A stretch of DNA of 64,000 nt from Nageia nagi (GCA_050084985.1 JBITNC010000001.1:136462001-136526000), one strand, 5' to 3'. Counted from the stretch's first letter, positions 38,880 to 51,179 are shown. The notes: a model not told the origin generated them from the letters alone. A program made the numbers and translations.

Positions 38880-39470
38880 GCTCTAGTAATCGATCAAATA
38901 TTTGATGAGTACTTTAGGATGATTTTTCTATATTTTTTATTTAGCAAATACATCATCTATGTAATCCTCCATGATGTCATGCATGTAATTGTGAAAAATG
39001 TATGTCATGGGTCTTTGATAGGTAGCTCCAACATTTTTCAATCTAAAAGGAATTAATTTATAAGAGAATGTTCCCTAAGGTATTATGAATGCAATTTTAT
39101 ATTGGTGCCACTTTAATGGTTATACCTTAAAACCCCATCCATGAGTGACAACATTTCATGTCCCATAGTGGATTCAACTAAGCTATCTATGTTTGGTAGG
39201 AAAAGTCATCCTTAGGGCATTATTTATATAGATATCTAAAGTCTATACATATTTAAATCTTCTTAGTGGATTTTTTAACCAGTACCATATTAGAAATCTA
39301 GTCAGAATAGTCAATAGAATGGATAAACTTAACTTTCAAAATTTTTTGTAATTCTTATTTTATCTTCAAGGAAATTATAGAATGTATTTTTTATAACTTA
39401 TATTTAATAGGTTTTGCACCCTATTTTATACTGATGTTATGCACTACTATGTTAGGATCGAGTCCAAGCA
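38880..39470 (-). pseudogene. Reverse transcriptase of element C (YIDD motif kept)
   Basis: RT fingers and palm. In order: a VVHNI...GAKPIKYKL-like entry (about 39450), KVKFIHSIDYSD and SNMVLVKKS (about 39330-39270), ICIDFRYLYK..CPKDDFSY, LMDGF, IAFIIP.GTFSYKLIPFRLKNVGATYQRPM, and the catalytic MEDYIDDVFAK near 38975-38945. YIDD is the active-site pair and is intact, although stops elsewhere kill the frame. The sequence order and CPKDDF identify it as Tat/Athila-side Ty3. Confidence 0.8.
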
Positions 39471-40439
39471 TATCAGCATATGACCATGCAAATATTTCCT
39501 ATTTCTCTTTGAGTATTATGATGAATTTTTTTCTTTCCTTTTCACTAAAGGATTTTTGTAATTAAATGATTTTAGGATTATGAAGATCATCACTTAAGTT
39601 AACCTCAATGGTTTCTTTGATTAATATGTGAGATCCTTCCTCCAATTGATTGGCTATTGGAATCCAATTATTATCATTTGCACTATATTCTTCATACTCA
39701 CCTTCATATTGATCTTCTAAAGTAGTATTGATATTAAAGTTTGAAGTTTTTAAGATTACATCTATGTCTTTGAAATCTTGGATTGTAGGTTATTTAGGAA
39801 TCAATGTAAAATCTATAATTTCTTCATCTACCAGAAAGTACGAGGAAGAGCTACTTGAAGTTTTTGAACCTATTTTCTCAAACTCATCATATTTCATTGT
39901 ACTATCATTATTTGATTCATTAATGGGACAAGGGGTTTTTTATGATGAGGCTTTACTTCATCTAATCTTCATGCTCTTTCATCCCATGTTTGCTTTTCTA
40001 AGAGTGTCAATTCTATCTTTGGCAATGGATCCTTGTTTAGTATATGAGGTATTTAAATATCAACATGATCTTTCCCACTTAAAGAACTTAGAGAAGAATC
40101 TTTTTTGTCAGTATCTATTATTGACACCTTATTTGGAATTATTGGTGTTGTAAAATAATGAGTAGAAGGTAAAACCATTTCTCTTGAAAGTTGCATGTAA
40201 TTGAAATGGGAATATGGATTTTAATCTTTGAGTACACAATGTACCACACCATGATGAATATATTTTTATAGTTATGATATGTTGATGGGATGCATTGCAT
40301 GTATTTAATCCAAGGTATTCATAAGAGTAGGTTGTATTGCATTATATCTCCTTCAATGAATTACAACAATGTTTGTACCATTTTAGATCCCATAGTAATA
40401 GGAAATGAGATAGATCCCATTGTTGAGAATAAAGCATCA

Positions 40440-40710
40440 TTGAAATATCTTAATTATAAAGAAAGTACACATATATGTGAGAATGGGAGATTCAAATTTT
40501 TATATATAGTTATGGAAATGATATTTATTTCAAAACTTTCATCTATTAATATCCTCTTAAAATACCTACCATCTATTTTGGCTGCAATATGTAATAAAGG
40601 ATCTTGACCTTGTGAGTGGTTTAACTATCTAAATTCATGATCATAGAAAGCAATAGTGGGCTTGTGGATTATCTTAATATTCTTTAAAAAAGATACAAAG
40701 CTTTCAAGAT
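40440..40710 (-). pseudogene. Aspartic protease of element C (decayed)
   Basis: Between gag and RT, one frame reads KPTIAFYDHEFR, then KIDGRYFKRILIDESFEINIIS and LPFSHM. This corresponds to the Tat-type protease, where a hydrophobic-hydrophobic-Asp motif (LID-S/G) carries the catalytic Asp. Here LIDES replaces the more usual LIDGG/S. Frameshifts surround it. Confidence 0.55.
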
Positions 40711-40849
40711 CATTGATGTCTAGCTCAATTGTTTGCAACAATTGGTTCATAGCTTCCTTATGATTGTTCTACTTGATTCTTCCTTAAGATAAGAAACTTT
40801 ATTAGCAGACATTAGTTTTATTGATTGTTCTACTTGATTCTTATTTCTA

Positions 40850-42745
40850 GAATAAGGTTCTTTCTTTTTACCCTTTAGTTCTCCATCTAGATTTTAACCT
40901 TTTTTATTACAATAGCTTGAGAGATTACTTCCTCAAATTTCTTATGTTGGTTAATCAATAAGGTATTAACAATAGGTCTTAGATAACTTTGACTACACAT
41001 TTTTACTAATTCTTCTTGAGGTAAGGTATAAGGCATGCTTTTCAAAATCACCCTCCATATTGAAATGAAGTTTGTAAGAGTCTCATCCTAGAATTGTTGT
41101 AATCTTATGAGATCAATTATGGAGGTTTTATCTTTAATGTTTATCCTAAAGTGTTCTAAGAACAAGTTAGCCAATTGCACATATGATGTGGTGCTATGTT
41201 TAGTTAAGTTATTGTACCAATCCAATACTTGTCCAACAAATATCATAGGAAAGATACGCAACATCAAAGCATCATTATTGGAAATCAAGTAACTTGAATA
41301 GTTGAAGCATATGAGATGTTGTTTAGGATCCTCCTTTCCTTTGAAAGATTCAGTCTTTAGAATTTCAAAATTGAAAGGGATATCCATATTAGAAACACTT
41401 GAATGTATGGGCTCATTAGAAATTATTTCATAAGAGACTTTATGCTTGTTTTATTGATGTAACATTCTTTCAATCTCTATTAATCTTTCATCAAAGTCAT
41501 TACTTGGTTACATAGGAAAGACATGATGTTTACTATCCCTATTACCTTCCCTTTGTTTATTTGTTGAGAATGATTGGTAACTTCTTTTGGAAGGTGTTTG
41601 GTCATCATAATAGCTTTTATTATATGGTGGAGAAGGCAAAGGAGGTTGATGTGGAGGAAACTATTGTTGCTCTTATTGAAATAAAGATATAGGAGCATGA
41701 TGTTTTTGAACCTCATGTATAGGTCAAGATAAAAGGGGGCCTTGGAGGTTTTTATTGCTCATTTGGTGCCTCCTTTCTTCTAGATAAGTGAAGGTTTTGA
41801 TATCCATGGGTTCTATGACCTTGAGGAGACAAGAATCTTGCTCTGGATGGTAACTTTCTATTATCTACCACTTTTTGATTAGATATATTTTGAAGTTGAC
41901 TTGAACCTATTATTTATTAGTTTTCCCTATTGGTGTTCTACTTTGATATGCATGAAACACAAGCTACATTTGTAAACATGGATTTTTCCCCAATCCTTTA
42001 GGTTTATTTTGTTTATATAAAATAATTTGTTGGTTAGCCTAAAGTTATTCTTGATTCTAAATTGGTTTAGACACATATGATGGTATCTCTTTTACTATGT
42101 ACCTTAAGGATCAAGATTACTTTATTTAGTAGTTCTATGACTCATGTTAGGGGTTGTATGGGTAGTACTAGGGTTTATTTGGCTAGTGATAGAAGAAGAA
42201 TAACTAGTTCTAGGAGTAAGTGTATTTATTTTCAAAATATGATAAGCATTATTATACACCCCAACATGGCTCCTTGATTCAGATACTAGAGTAGTTGTAT
42301 GTATAGAAATTCTATCATCAAACTCCTCCATCCTTATAGAGATGGTGTAAGGTATGTAATCATCTCATATTATATAGGATTGAACAAGATGCCCATGTAG
42401 TAGATAACATGTAACATGATCATACTTAGGTTTGAAAGGATCCTTTTGTAATATGGTATAAGTTGAATGCATTTGTGATGGGGTAACATTCCTTAAAATA
42501 TTTTCTTCTTCATTAACTATTGGTGTATCTTTTGCTAGATAATTTAAATCTAATGGAATACTATGAGCAAGGGAAGAATGATGAATTATTAACTATGTTA
42601 AATGTCATCATACTTTATTTAAGGTATCATCCATTTCTTGAGGTGTTCATCTCCTTAATATATCCCTACTAGACCTATGAGACCTATAACTAGGTTGTAC
42701 TTCTTGGTAGGTTTCATCATAGGGCTCTTGTTGTTGATGAGCCAT
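40850..42745 (-). pseudogene. Gag of element C (decayed)
   Basis: Starts at the ATG at 42745 (MAHQQQEPYDETYQEVQPSYRS). The N-terminal part includes the open stretches 42331-42122 and 41716-41480. The capsid domain is open at 41387-41088: MDIPFNFEILKTESFKGKEDPKQHL, ALMLRIFPM, VLDWYNNLTKHSTTSY, LANLFLEHF. This is the retrotransposon gag signature (FxG-xDP, A-WY-L--SI-S). It continues as TNFISIWRVILKSMPYTLP to about 40970 and a basic Lys/Glu segment near 40880. Several stops separate the parts. Confidence 0.78.
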
Positions 42746-44620
42746 TTGAAAATGAATTTTAACCATTCTTTTTTATTTTTTGGGACCTTTTAATTTTCAA
42801 TTTAATTTTTATTTTTTAATAAATAATAAATAAAATAAGATAAACATCATTAATAGCAATTATGTTTTTATTTTTGATTTATATTATCAAGAAAAGAAGT
42901 AGATTCACAAACAACCTATTTATAAACTCACCTTTTCGGTGTGATTATATTATCTAAGTTTTTTGATAAATTGAATTAATCTCTCTTAATGAGCAATGTG
43001 AATTGTTCATTTTATTCTTGTTAATTTTCCTAGATTATTTTTTCTAGTCAAGTGTTTAAACAATGGTAGGATGGAATTCTATAGGCAATCTATGGCAAAG
43101 TATCAGCTTGGTATCTAAGGTGGTCCCCTTAATGCAATGGGATGTGAGGAATGTTGCTGAAGACTATCTTGATAGTGGAATCCAAGCATAGCTTCCTTAT
43201 TTATAGTCACCCAGTGGAAAGTGATGATTTCTATCCTAAAACTTGATATTCATCTCTAGGTTTATTTCTATGGCTTATAGTGTGGTCAATGGGTACATAA
43301 GAAGTATAAGAATCAATGGTTGGTCATCACCTCTAACTCATTGATGTTTATTTTAGAAGGTTTCATGAATATGATTTTAACAAATAAAAGAACTCATGAT
43401 AACTACAACCCAACCCAACATACATGTCCTTTGATTATGTTTTGTTTCATGTGAAGAAGGTAGTAATTTATTTAATGAGTCTTAATCTAACCCATAAGAT
43501 TCATTACCCTTTTAGTGTGATTATTTAACTAAAAATTAGTGAGATTAATTTACTCCTTTTGAGTGTAGAAGTAATTATTTGAAGTTCATTACCACTTCTT
43601 ACTAATCACATCTACCTTTGACCTCCTTTCAGAGAGGTAAAATGAAACATGTAAGAAGCCATTTAAGTGAGTGTAAATTACCTTAAATGAGATTCTTTAA
43701 CTCCCATTCAAATCAAAATCCTTTGAACTACTTGAAGACATAAAGAGTATTAATGCAAAAGAAATTTCTTTATATGAAATTTTTTAACTCATCTTCGAGT
43801 CACAATCCTTCAACCTCCTTTCAGAATGGTAAGGTAGATAGGAAGTGTTTTAATATGAAGGTAAATGCCCACCCAATCAATTAACCAATTTAATATATTT
43901 TAATCTACCTTAACCAATTAACCTTATATTCATTCCATTTTTAATGAAAGTTAATTTCTCCTTCCAAGTGTGAAAGTAATTTAATGAGAGTTCATTACCA
44001 ATCCTAATGAGATAAAGTGAGAAAAGAAAAAAGGGTTCATTTACTCTTTTCCTATTGCACCCATTCTAATCACCTAAGATCACCTTTTGATGCAAAGGGA
44101 GAGCATAAGTGGGTGTAATGGAAAATTTTAGTTGAGTTTGTTGTTGTGCTCCCTTCCTAAAGCAAACCAAGATAAATAAAATTCATACAATTTAATAAAA
44201 ATAAAGAAAAATAATGTATGTTACTTAAACATTTATCTACCCTTCCTATATGCAATTTGAGTAGAGAAATCACAAAAAAGTTGTTTACTTATATTTTCCA
44301 TTTTATTACCTAAGTTACACTTTCATAATTGATGAAATTTAAAATATATACCCCATGTCTATTAGTTGCTGGTGTTTCATAATTTAATTCAAAATCACTG
44401 GCAATTAGTCCCAATTGCTAGTGTTTGAGTCCACTCGTTAGAGATTACACACAGTCATTGGCACTTGATAATAATCATTAGCAATTACATAGAAAATAGA
44501 AACCAAAACATAACACAAAATTAGTAGCAATACCATAAAATACAAGATACCAAAATGAACTTTAAAACATAGAAAATACCTCCTACACCTTATTTTTTGA
44601 TGCAGTTTGCATGTGAGGGT
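42746..44620 (-). other. 5' leader of element C
   Basis: About 1.9 kb between primer site and gag ATG, long for a plant Ty3 element. It contains diverged repeats of phrases such as cctcctttcaga-ggtaa (about 43620 and 43815) and gtgt-gaagtaatt--tgaagttcattacca (about 43565 and 43970). No coding similarity. Confidence 0.45.
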
Positions 44621-44621
44621 T

Positions 44622-44636
44622 CTCCTTCTAGTGCCA
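44622..44636 (-). other. Primer-binding site of element C, tRNA-Asn type
   Basis: The minus strand reads TGGCACTAGAAGGAG three bases after the 5' LTR. As I recall plant tRNA-Asn it ends ...CTCCTTCTAGCG+CCA, so the site is its complement with a single G-to-A mismatch. It differs from the tRNA-Trp site of A1 and B2. Confidence 0.7.
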
Positions 44637-44639
44637 AAA

Positions 44640-45534
44640 TGTTTACCAAAAAAAAACCTTATCAGTAAAAATAATAAAGCATGTTACAACCAACTATAAT
44701 TATTTTATTAAATTTTGAATAGACCTTAATAATTAGTTTACAATGATAAATCTCATGTCAATTTGTGATGAATAATAGTGTCTTGTATAGTATTCTCTTT
44801 TTGTTTGTAACAATGAAGGGAGATATAGGCTCCCTTAGGCCTCCTTTGAATGAGTGTATTGATGTCTAAAAGCCTTTAGTAGTGTCTCTAAAACCTATAA
44901 TAAAATGTTGATTATGATCTTTGATTTCTTAGTAGTTCTTTGGTTTTCTTCTACTCAAATCGGCTACCATGCACCTACAAATCCTGCACATATGCAAATA
45001 AGAAACTGATCAAACATACCTTTGCACATATTTAAAAATGTATGAAAGTATAACATAATATAAGTATCAAAGCATGGAAAAAATGTAATGTAATTACCTA
45101 ATACCATTATGACTGTATTTTAACATAGTATTATTGCATAAAACTTGGATCCTCTTCTCTTTAGGATAAGGTTTGATTTATAGAATTTTGGTGTCACCAA
45201 AGTTACTATTTTGGAAGCAAAGACAAGGAAAAAAAGCTCATATAGCCTTTTTATAGGGTTTATCCTCATGGGGAGGGCATAGGATCAATGATGAGTTATC
45301 CAAGATCCACTAGTTTGTTTCCTTGGACATCCAAAGTTTTCTAATTTTTATTTGATTTTTCTATTTATAGGATTACTGGTGATTGGATATTCGATGTCAA
45401 TGATTAGATTGGGTTGCCAATGAATTTGTTGGATCAATAATGACTGAAGGGGTTTAAAAATTTTTATTATTTACTTAAAATTTTTATTCCTTTATTTTTT
45501 TTATCGAAAGAAGGATCATTTTTAAGTGTTTACA
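44640..45534 (-). repeat. 5' LTR of element C
   Basis: Minus-strand start TGTAAACAC at 45534, end GGTAAACA at 44640. Aligned with 28920-29804 along its length. The primer site follows on its left, which fixes orientation. Confidence 0.9.
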
Positions 45535-45900
45535 CTCCAACTCATCTTCACCCTTATTCTATTCTTTGTATGCCCTTATCATGAATCCTTGTGGGTTGTG
45601 CCTTAGAGGAATGGTAGTAAGCAATTCTAAGCATGTGAATGATTTGTATGGCATAAAATATGCCAAGCCTTGGTCAAGTATTATATTATTTACCCCTACT
45701 TTCTTCTTTCCCTTATTTATGACTTTAGGATTCTGTTGCAATAATAATGGTTTTTTGGGGTCTGCATGCCATATGTCCTTATGAATAAAAAATCCCCTCT
45801 TAGTCCAACTAACTCTAGGAGCATTCTCCATATATTTTTCATGACTCTTTTCCATCTATGAATCAACTCTCTCCTTTGATATGAACATAGTTTCTTATGG
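45535..45900 (-). pseudogene. Extra sense reading frame of element D, N-terminal part
   Basis: Minus-strand frame, open at 45855-45559 (MEKSHEKYMENAPRVSW, ADPKKPLLLQQNPKV, ILDQGLAYFMPYKS). It lies downstream of the D integrase C-terminus and would continue at 28919 if element C were removed. The open part reaches to within 25 bp of the C insertion. No family recognised. Confidence 0.45.
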
Positions 45901-46449
45901 TTTTTCCATTATGGTCTTGAATTGCTTAGCATCCCTAGTGAACATCACTTTCTTGAACCTGGTTAATTGCATTACTTCTCAAACTCCTCAAACTCTATGA
46001 TACAACAACACTAGTATATTTGAATATAGTATTTTTCTCTGTAATTGCATGAAAGCTTGGGTTCTCAAATTCACTGAGGAAATAATGAAGTTAGGATTTA
46101 GTTTTATTATTCAAGGGGTTTTGACTATTAATGGTAATTAATGTTAAAAGGAATATCAAAATTTGCACAAAGAGATTTTGTCATATTTGGAAGGTAAAGG
46201 GTATTAACTTCAACCATGCTAATTTAAATTGAAGGGTGATGTGTATAGTTGGGAAGCTTTTTTGAGGTAATCTTGCTTTAAAGGTAAATCCCTTGATAAG
46301 ATATTTTATCTATACTAGACTTTACCATCACCATGTATAATAAATACAAACCCTTAATGACTAACCTAACTCCTAGTAAAACACACAAGCAATATACACA
46401 TATATATTATTATTACTTCTTTTTAAGTGCAAAATACAAATGAAGGCAT

Positions 46450-46950
46450 AAACTATTTACACTGTACACACTTGGTGAGTGTTATGAAATCACTTGATTA
46501 CTCAATAGTGTTTGATATGAATCCCATTAACCGATTTATGTAGTTCCTATGACCTAAAAATATCCTTCAATTTAAATGCATTATTGTACATAGCTTATAT
46601 GATTATATATGGCCCATTCCATAAGGAGTCAAACTTTTAATGTCTCTTGGGTTTTAATTGTTCTTCATCCCATTTTAGGACTATATCTCCAACTTAAAAC
46701 TTCACCTTGGAAGATTTTATTTTGTTGAACCATTTTTTAACAATATTTTATCTTTATTGGAATGATTGATATGTTTTATTTCTATATTCTTCCAAATTGA
46801 TCAATTGGTTCATTCTGATTTGTAAATGCTTGAAATTAGAATCTTTAAACCCCTATAGGATTTTTAGTGTAGGAAACTCTAGATGAATAAGTAGTATTGG
46901 TATCTTACCATAAACCAATGCATTGGGTGATATTTTGATAGTTGACTTGA
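46450..46950 (-). pseudogene. Integrase C-terminal part of element D
   Basis: Read leftward from the E insertion: ISPNALVYGKIPILLIHLE, LQIRMNQLINLEEY, then VKFxVGDIVLKWDE and KFDSLWNGPYIII, the GPY/F-type C-terminal module, and NAFKLKDI..VNGIHIKHY. The first residues continue exactly the phrase broken at 52908 (ALWVDR | ISPNALVYG), so chromovirus E inserted here. Broken by stops. Confidence 0.75.
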
Positions 46951-46955
46951 CACTA

Positions 46956-47367
46956 TATTAGGATCCCATATCCTAAAATTTTAGTGTTAGTATTAGTATT
47001 TTATTAAATTATCGACCTATATTATAAACTATAATATTATGATTGTAAGGTTGGGGCCCTATTTTGCATTACTATTAGGGCTAGAGTTAGTTTAATACAA
47101 ATAGATGGAAGTGTGTGGAGAAAGGTATCTTGAACATTATTTTTTGCCTTTGGAGTTGTACAGAGGTAGCCCCTTTGAAGTGGTCTATGATCTTATTACT
47201 ATTTAGTAAAATCCTATCCTCATTTGCTTATTGATGCTATTTTGTGTTCTATTTACTAGTGCATGCTTTGTTATTTCCAATAGATAGTTGTCATTTTCCT
47301 ATTTCAAATAAATATTCATTTCATTTTTTGCAATATTTCCATTTTCCATAATTGTAGCATCATAATA
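46956..47367 (+). repeat. 5' LTR of E
   Basis: Begins TATTAGGATCCC (TG decayed to TA) and ends CATAATA. Aligns with 52492-52902. Its TATA box has decayed to TACAAATAG (near 47097), while the 3' copy keeps TATAAATAG. Confidence 0.9.
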
Positions 47368-47369
47368 TA

Positions 47370-47383
47370 TAGTATCAGAGCTC
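47370..47383 (+). other. Primer-binding site of E, initiator Met-tRNA
   Basis: TAGTATCAGAGCTC two bases after the LTR, one G-to-A change from the canonical TGGTATCAGAGC used by many plant LTR elements. Confidence 0.8.
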
Positions 47384-48061
47384 TTTTCCAAGCCATTCTA
47401 CTGTAGGAAAATAAAAAAAAATTTCTTAGAGGTCTAGGCTAGAAACCTTGTACTGGGGGTTTTAAATTATCCAAGAGGATCTATCATTTTTGGATAATCA
47501 CACTTGCCCATAAAGTTGTGTGTGAAGTGAGGTGCAAAAAACTTTGCACTAATACCTAGGTCATAGATATAACCCTACATAGAATTGGACTCCATGTATC
47601 GAAAGGTATATCGAAGACTATCTAGGCTATAAACAAAAACGAGGTAGGGAGTTGTGTTGACCATTTGTAAACTATAGTGCACCAATAAGATAATCCTTAC
47701 CCTAGAATCATTAATTCACATAAAAAACCTTGATTTAAGAAGTAGAAGGTATGACATGTAGTTTTTTATAGCCACCAAAAATAGCAATTTAGAGGTGGTA
47801 AAAGCTTTAGAGCAAAATAACTAAAAATCTATATTATTTTAGCAATTTTGAAGAAAATCAGATAGACCCACAGACATAAAAAAAAGAACCTAAGGGTCTA
47901 AAAATCATCATTGGGAGACCTAGCCCATTGTGATAATATTTTTGAGTTGATCATTTTGATATATTACACCCATACACATTTTTGGGCACTTTATAAAAAT
48001 AACAATTTCTAAAAATAATAATTTCCTAAAAAATTAACTTTAGAAATAGCAATTTTTAGAA
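47384..48061 (+). other. Leader of E
   Basis: Untranslated sequence between primer site and gag ATG. It includes a short set of repeats around aatagcaatttctaaaaat (47990-48060). No gene. Confidence 0.5.
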
Positions 48062-49150
48062 ATGGCACCTAAAATAAGATCCCAAATAGCAGCACAAGTT
48101 GATCCTACCATGATGAAATTTCAAAATATGATCCAAAAAATGGTATATACACTTACAAGTACATTCAAAGGAGAAATTATATAAATACAAATACAAATAC
48201 AAACCCTTGATAGTAAATGTGATAGTGTTCAACTAAGTCTCAATCATACCAACAATGCATCCAGTTCATAGCAATAAAGGAAATTAGAAAATCCATAAGG
48301 GTATCATCATAAATTTCAGATACAACAAGGTGGTTTCATTCTTCCTCACACAACCAACTTGGATTTTCCTTGATCTTATAGAGATAATCCTAATGGTTGG
48401 ATTTATAAAGGTGGATAGTATTTCACGTTGAACCAAATCCTAAAGGATTTGAAGGTGCACATGGTATCTTTTCATTTGGATTGTGAGGCTCTCCAATGAC
48501 ACTAGTGTTATTCTAAAATGTATCCTACTTCTTCATGGGATGAATTCACTCAAAAATTATTGATCCATTTTGGTCTTAGTGACTATAAAGACTTCACGGG
48601 AGCATTGACCAAGTTACATCAAACTACAATAGTCAAGGAATACCAAAATCAGTTTGAGAAATTGGCAAATCACATAGAGGGGTTGGATGATGCATTTTTC
48701 ATAATTTGTTTTATTAGTGGATTAAAATAAGAAATTAAACCAAAGATTAAAATTTTTAATCCTAAAACTATGATGGATGCTATTACCTTGGCAAAGCTCA
48801 CTAAAGATAAAGCTAGTGCTCATCGATAAAATGCAAGACCTCCATTCACCAAAAAACATAATATTTCCCATTCCTCTAATAACAGAAGTGCCCCACCATG
48901 GAATTGTACAATGAAAACTAAGAAGTTGACATGGGAAGAAATTGAGGAGCATTAAAAGAAAGGCTTATGCTATAATTATGATGAGAAATTTGTTCATGGC
49001 CATCATTGTACATAACAAAAGATATATTTGTTTGACGTTGATTCTCTTAATGAAGAGGAATATGAGAGTGTACCCAAAGAGGATACAAAGGAAATTCCAT
49101 ATTAGGAGGCCTTAATTATCTCTTACAATGCATTGGAAAGAACTACCACC
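48062..49150 (+). pseudogene. Gag of chromovirus E
   Basis: Begins MAPKIRSQIAAQVDPTM at the ATG at 48062. The capsid domain reads NPNGWIYKGG.YFTLNQIL (about 48390-48440) and, in the open stretch 48518-48730, MYPTSSWDEFTQKLL, DFTGALTKLHQTTIVKEY, FEKLANHIEGL, FISGLK. These are standard for chromovirus gag. A zinc knuckle near 48965-49012 reads CYNYDEKFVHGHHC: the second Cys of CX2CX4HX4C is now Tyr. At least five in-frame stops are present. Confidence 0.85.
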
Positions 49151-49189
49151 CCTCAAACTATGAAGGTCAAAGGGTTTTTAAAAAGTGCC

Positions 49190-49500
49190 CTCTCATAATA
49201 TTGTTGGATTTGGGAAGTACTCATAATTTCATTGATCCATGAGTAGCTAAGGTTGTTGATTGTTACATCCACCCTACAAATAATTTTAAGGTTATGGTTG
49301 GTAATGGAGGAAAAATAGCATGTAAAGGTACATGTCATTATGTCAAATTGAGCATGGACCACTATACCTTCAAAAGCGACATGTATGCTTTACCACTTGG
49401 GGGATGTGATATAGTTTTGGGGATACAATGGTTGAGTACTTTGGGCACTATATAGTGGAATTTTATAGAGATATGGATGAACTTCAAAATATATGAATAA
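49190..49500 (+). pseudogene. Aspartic protease of E (catalytic motif altered)
   Basis: The active-site segment at about 49200-49230 reads LLDLGSTHNFID, where DSGSTHNFI is usual, so Ser is replaced by Leu but the Asp remains. It is followed by VMVGNGGKIAC, YALPLGGCDIVLGIQWLSTLGTI, the usual second half of the domain. A frameshift separates it from gag. Confidence 0.8.
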
Positions 49501-49639
49501 GATCATACTCTTAGGGTATTACAAGGTGTATCTATATAAATTATGAGCTCACATTGCATGGAAAATATCCTATGAAAAACTAGAAAAGGATGCTAGCATA
49601 GTTATACTCTTTATCAATCATCTAATTTGAAATCATAGA

Positions 49640-50560
49640 GCTTAAGGATCTACAACCCATCTTAAGTAAGCATTCAAGTATATTTGAGGAACCAAGGGTC
49701 TTACCACCTAAGCAATCACATGATCATGCTATCTATTTGGTGCTAGGAAGTCACCCACCAAACATTCATCCTTATCGATATCCTTGTTTACATAAAAATG
49801 AAATTGAAAAATTAGTTAAGGAACTATTAGATGTAGGAGTAATCTAACATAACATAAGACCATTCTCTTCCCTAATTATATTGGTTCATAAGAAAGATGG
49901 CTCCTGGCATATGTGTGTGGATTTTAGGGCCCTCAATAAACTTACCATCAAGGACAAATTTTCCATCCCAATCATTGATGAATTATTGGATGAACTACAT
50001 GGGGCAAGATATTTTTCCAAGCTAGACTTATGATCTGGGTATCACCAAATCCACCTTAAGGAGGAGGATATACCAAAAGTTGCATTTCACAACCATGAAG
50101 GCCATTATGAGTTCCTAATCATGTCTTTTGGCCTCACAAATGCTCTATCCATGTTTCAAATTTTAATGAATCAAGTGTTTTGTCCATTCCTTAAAAAATT
50201 CATTTTAGTTTTTTTTTAATGATATCTTGATCTATAGTAAGACATGGTAAGAACATATGACACATGTTGACCAAAATTTACAAATTTTGAAGGAACACCA
50301 ACTATATGCAAAAGAATCAAAATGTTCATTTGGCAAGGGGAAAATTGACTACTTAGGCCATGTTATATATAAAGAGGGAGTTAAGGTGGATCCACAAAAG
50401 ATTACTAACATGCAAAACTGGCCTATTCCTACATTTTTGAAAAGTATCCAAGGATTCTTGGGGTTAATAGGCTATTATAGAAAATTTGTGAAGGATTATG
50501 GCAAGATTGCAGCACCTCTAACCATGTTGTTGAAAAAGAATGCATTCTAATGGTCTCCTG
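49640..50560 (+). pseudogene. Reverse transcriptase of E
   Basis: Long stretches in frame: [91 protein letters not shown]. Then the palm FxDD region at about 50210-50235 is broken: a T-run frameshift is followed by NDILIYSKT, so the first Asp is Asn. The open segment 50257-50550 gives the connection (YLGHVIYKEGVKVDP, FLGLIGYYRKFV). The enzyme is clearly inactive. Confidence 0.88.
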
Positions 50561-51010
50561 AAGCTGAGACAACTTTCCTTAATCTCAAGGAGGCAATGTG
50601 TACCACCTTGGTATTAGTAATGCTAGATTTTTTTAAAACCTTTATGATAAATAGTGATGCTTGTGAAGTAGGAATCAGGGTATTATTAATGCAAGAAGGG
50701 CACCCCTTGGCATTCACTAGTAGAGCACTCTTTGGAAAAAATTTGGGTAAATCCACTTATGAAAAAGAAATGCTTGCCATCATTCATGCAGTTCAATGTT
50801 GGAGACCATATCTCATTAGTTGCCATTTCATCATCCTCATAAATCATCAGAATTTGAAATTTTTCATTAAGCAACCCATTTCTATGTGCCTAAGCAACAA
50901 AAATGGGTGACCAAACTATTGGGGTATGATTATGAGATAGTATACCATAAAGGTAAGGAGAATGTGGTTGCTAATGCTTTGTCCAAAAAATTTGAAGATC
51001 AAGTAGCATT
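50561..51010 (+). pseudogene. RNase H of E
   Basis: Plus-strand frame, open at 50596-50910: FMINSDACEVGIRVLLMQEGHPLAFTSRAL and STYEKEMLAIIHAVQCWRPYL, then LINHQNLKFF. Asp of the SDA motif and the YEKEMLA motif are kept. Usual LTDHQSLK is now LINHQNLK. It continues in another frame to VVANALSKK (about 50970-50990). Confidence 0.85.
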
Positions 51011-51179
51011 GCAATCTCTTTCATATCCTATTCCTTAATGGTTTGATAAAGTTAAATAAGAGTGGGCAAAGGATAGTTCCACCCAAGAATTGCTAAAATA
51101 GATCACTCAAGACACCATGAGTAAACCACACCATACATGGCATGATGGTATTTTAAGATTCAAAGGTCAAATTTTGTTA

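Larger units (their letters stand above)
28920..45534 (-). mobile_element. C: full-length Tat/Athila-like Ty3 element, minus strand, with antisense gene
   Basis: A 16.6-kb element with direct LTRs at 44640-45534 (5') and 28920-29804 (3'). Flanks are CTCCA (45535-45539) and CTTCA (28915-28919), a target duplication with one C-to-T change. A tRNA-Asn-type primer site follows the 5' LTR. Reading leftward: gag (42745-about 40850), protease (about 40700-40450), RT (about 39470-38880), RNase H (about 38640-37870), integrase (about 37650-36600), an unrecognised sense frame (about 35340-34010), an antisense two-exon frame (31086-31890) and the 3' LTR. It interrupts the extra reading frame of element D. 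Confidence 0.9.

Noticed and set aside
45566-45784. 72-codon plus-strand frame
   Set aside because: Mirror of the minus-strand D frame at 45559-45855, which is in line with flanking D coding sequence.
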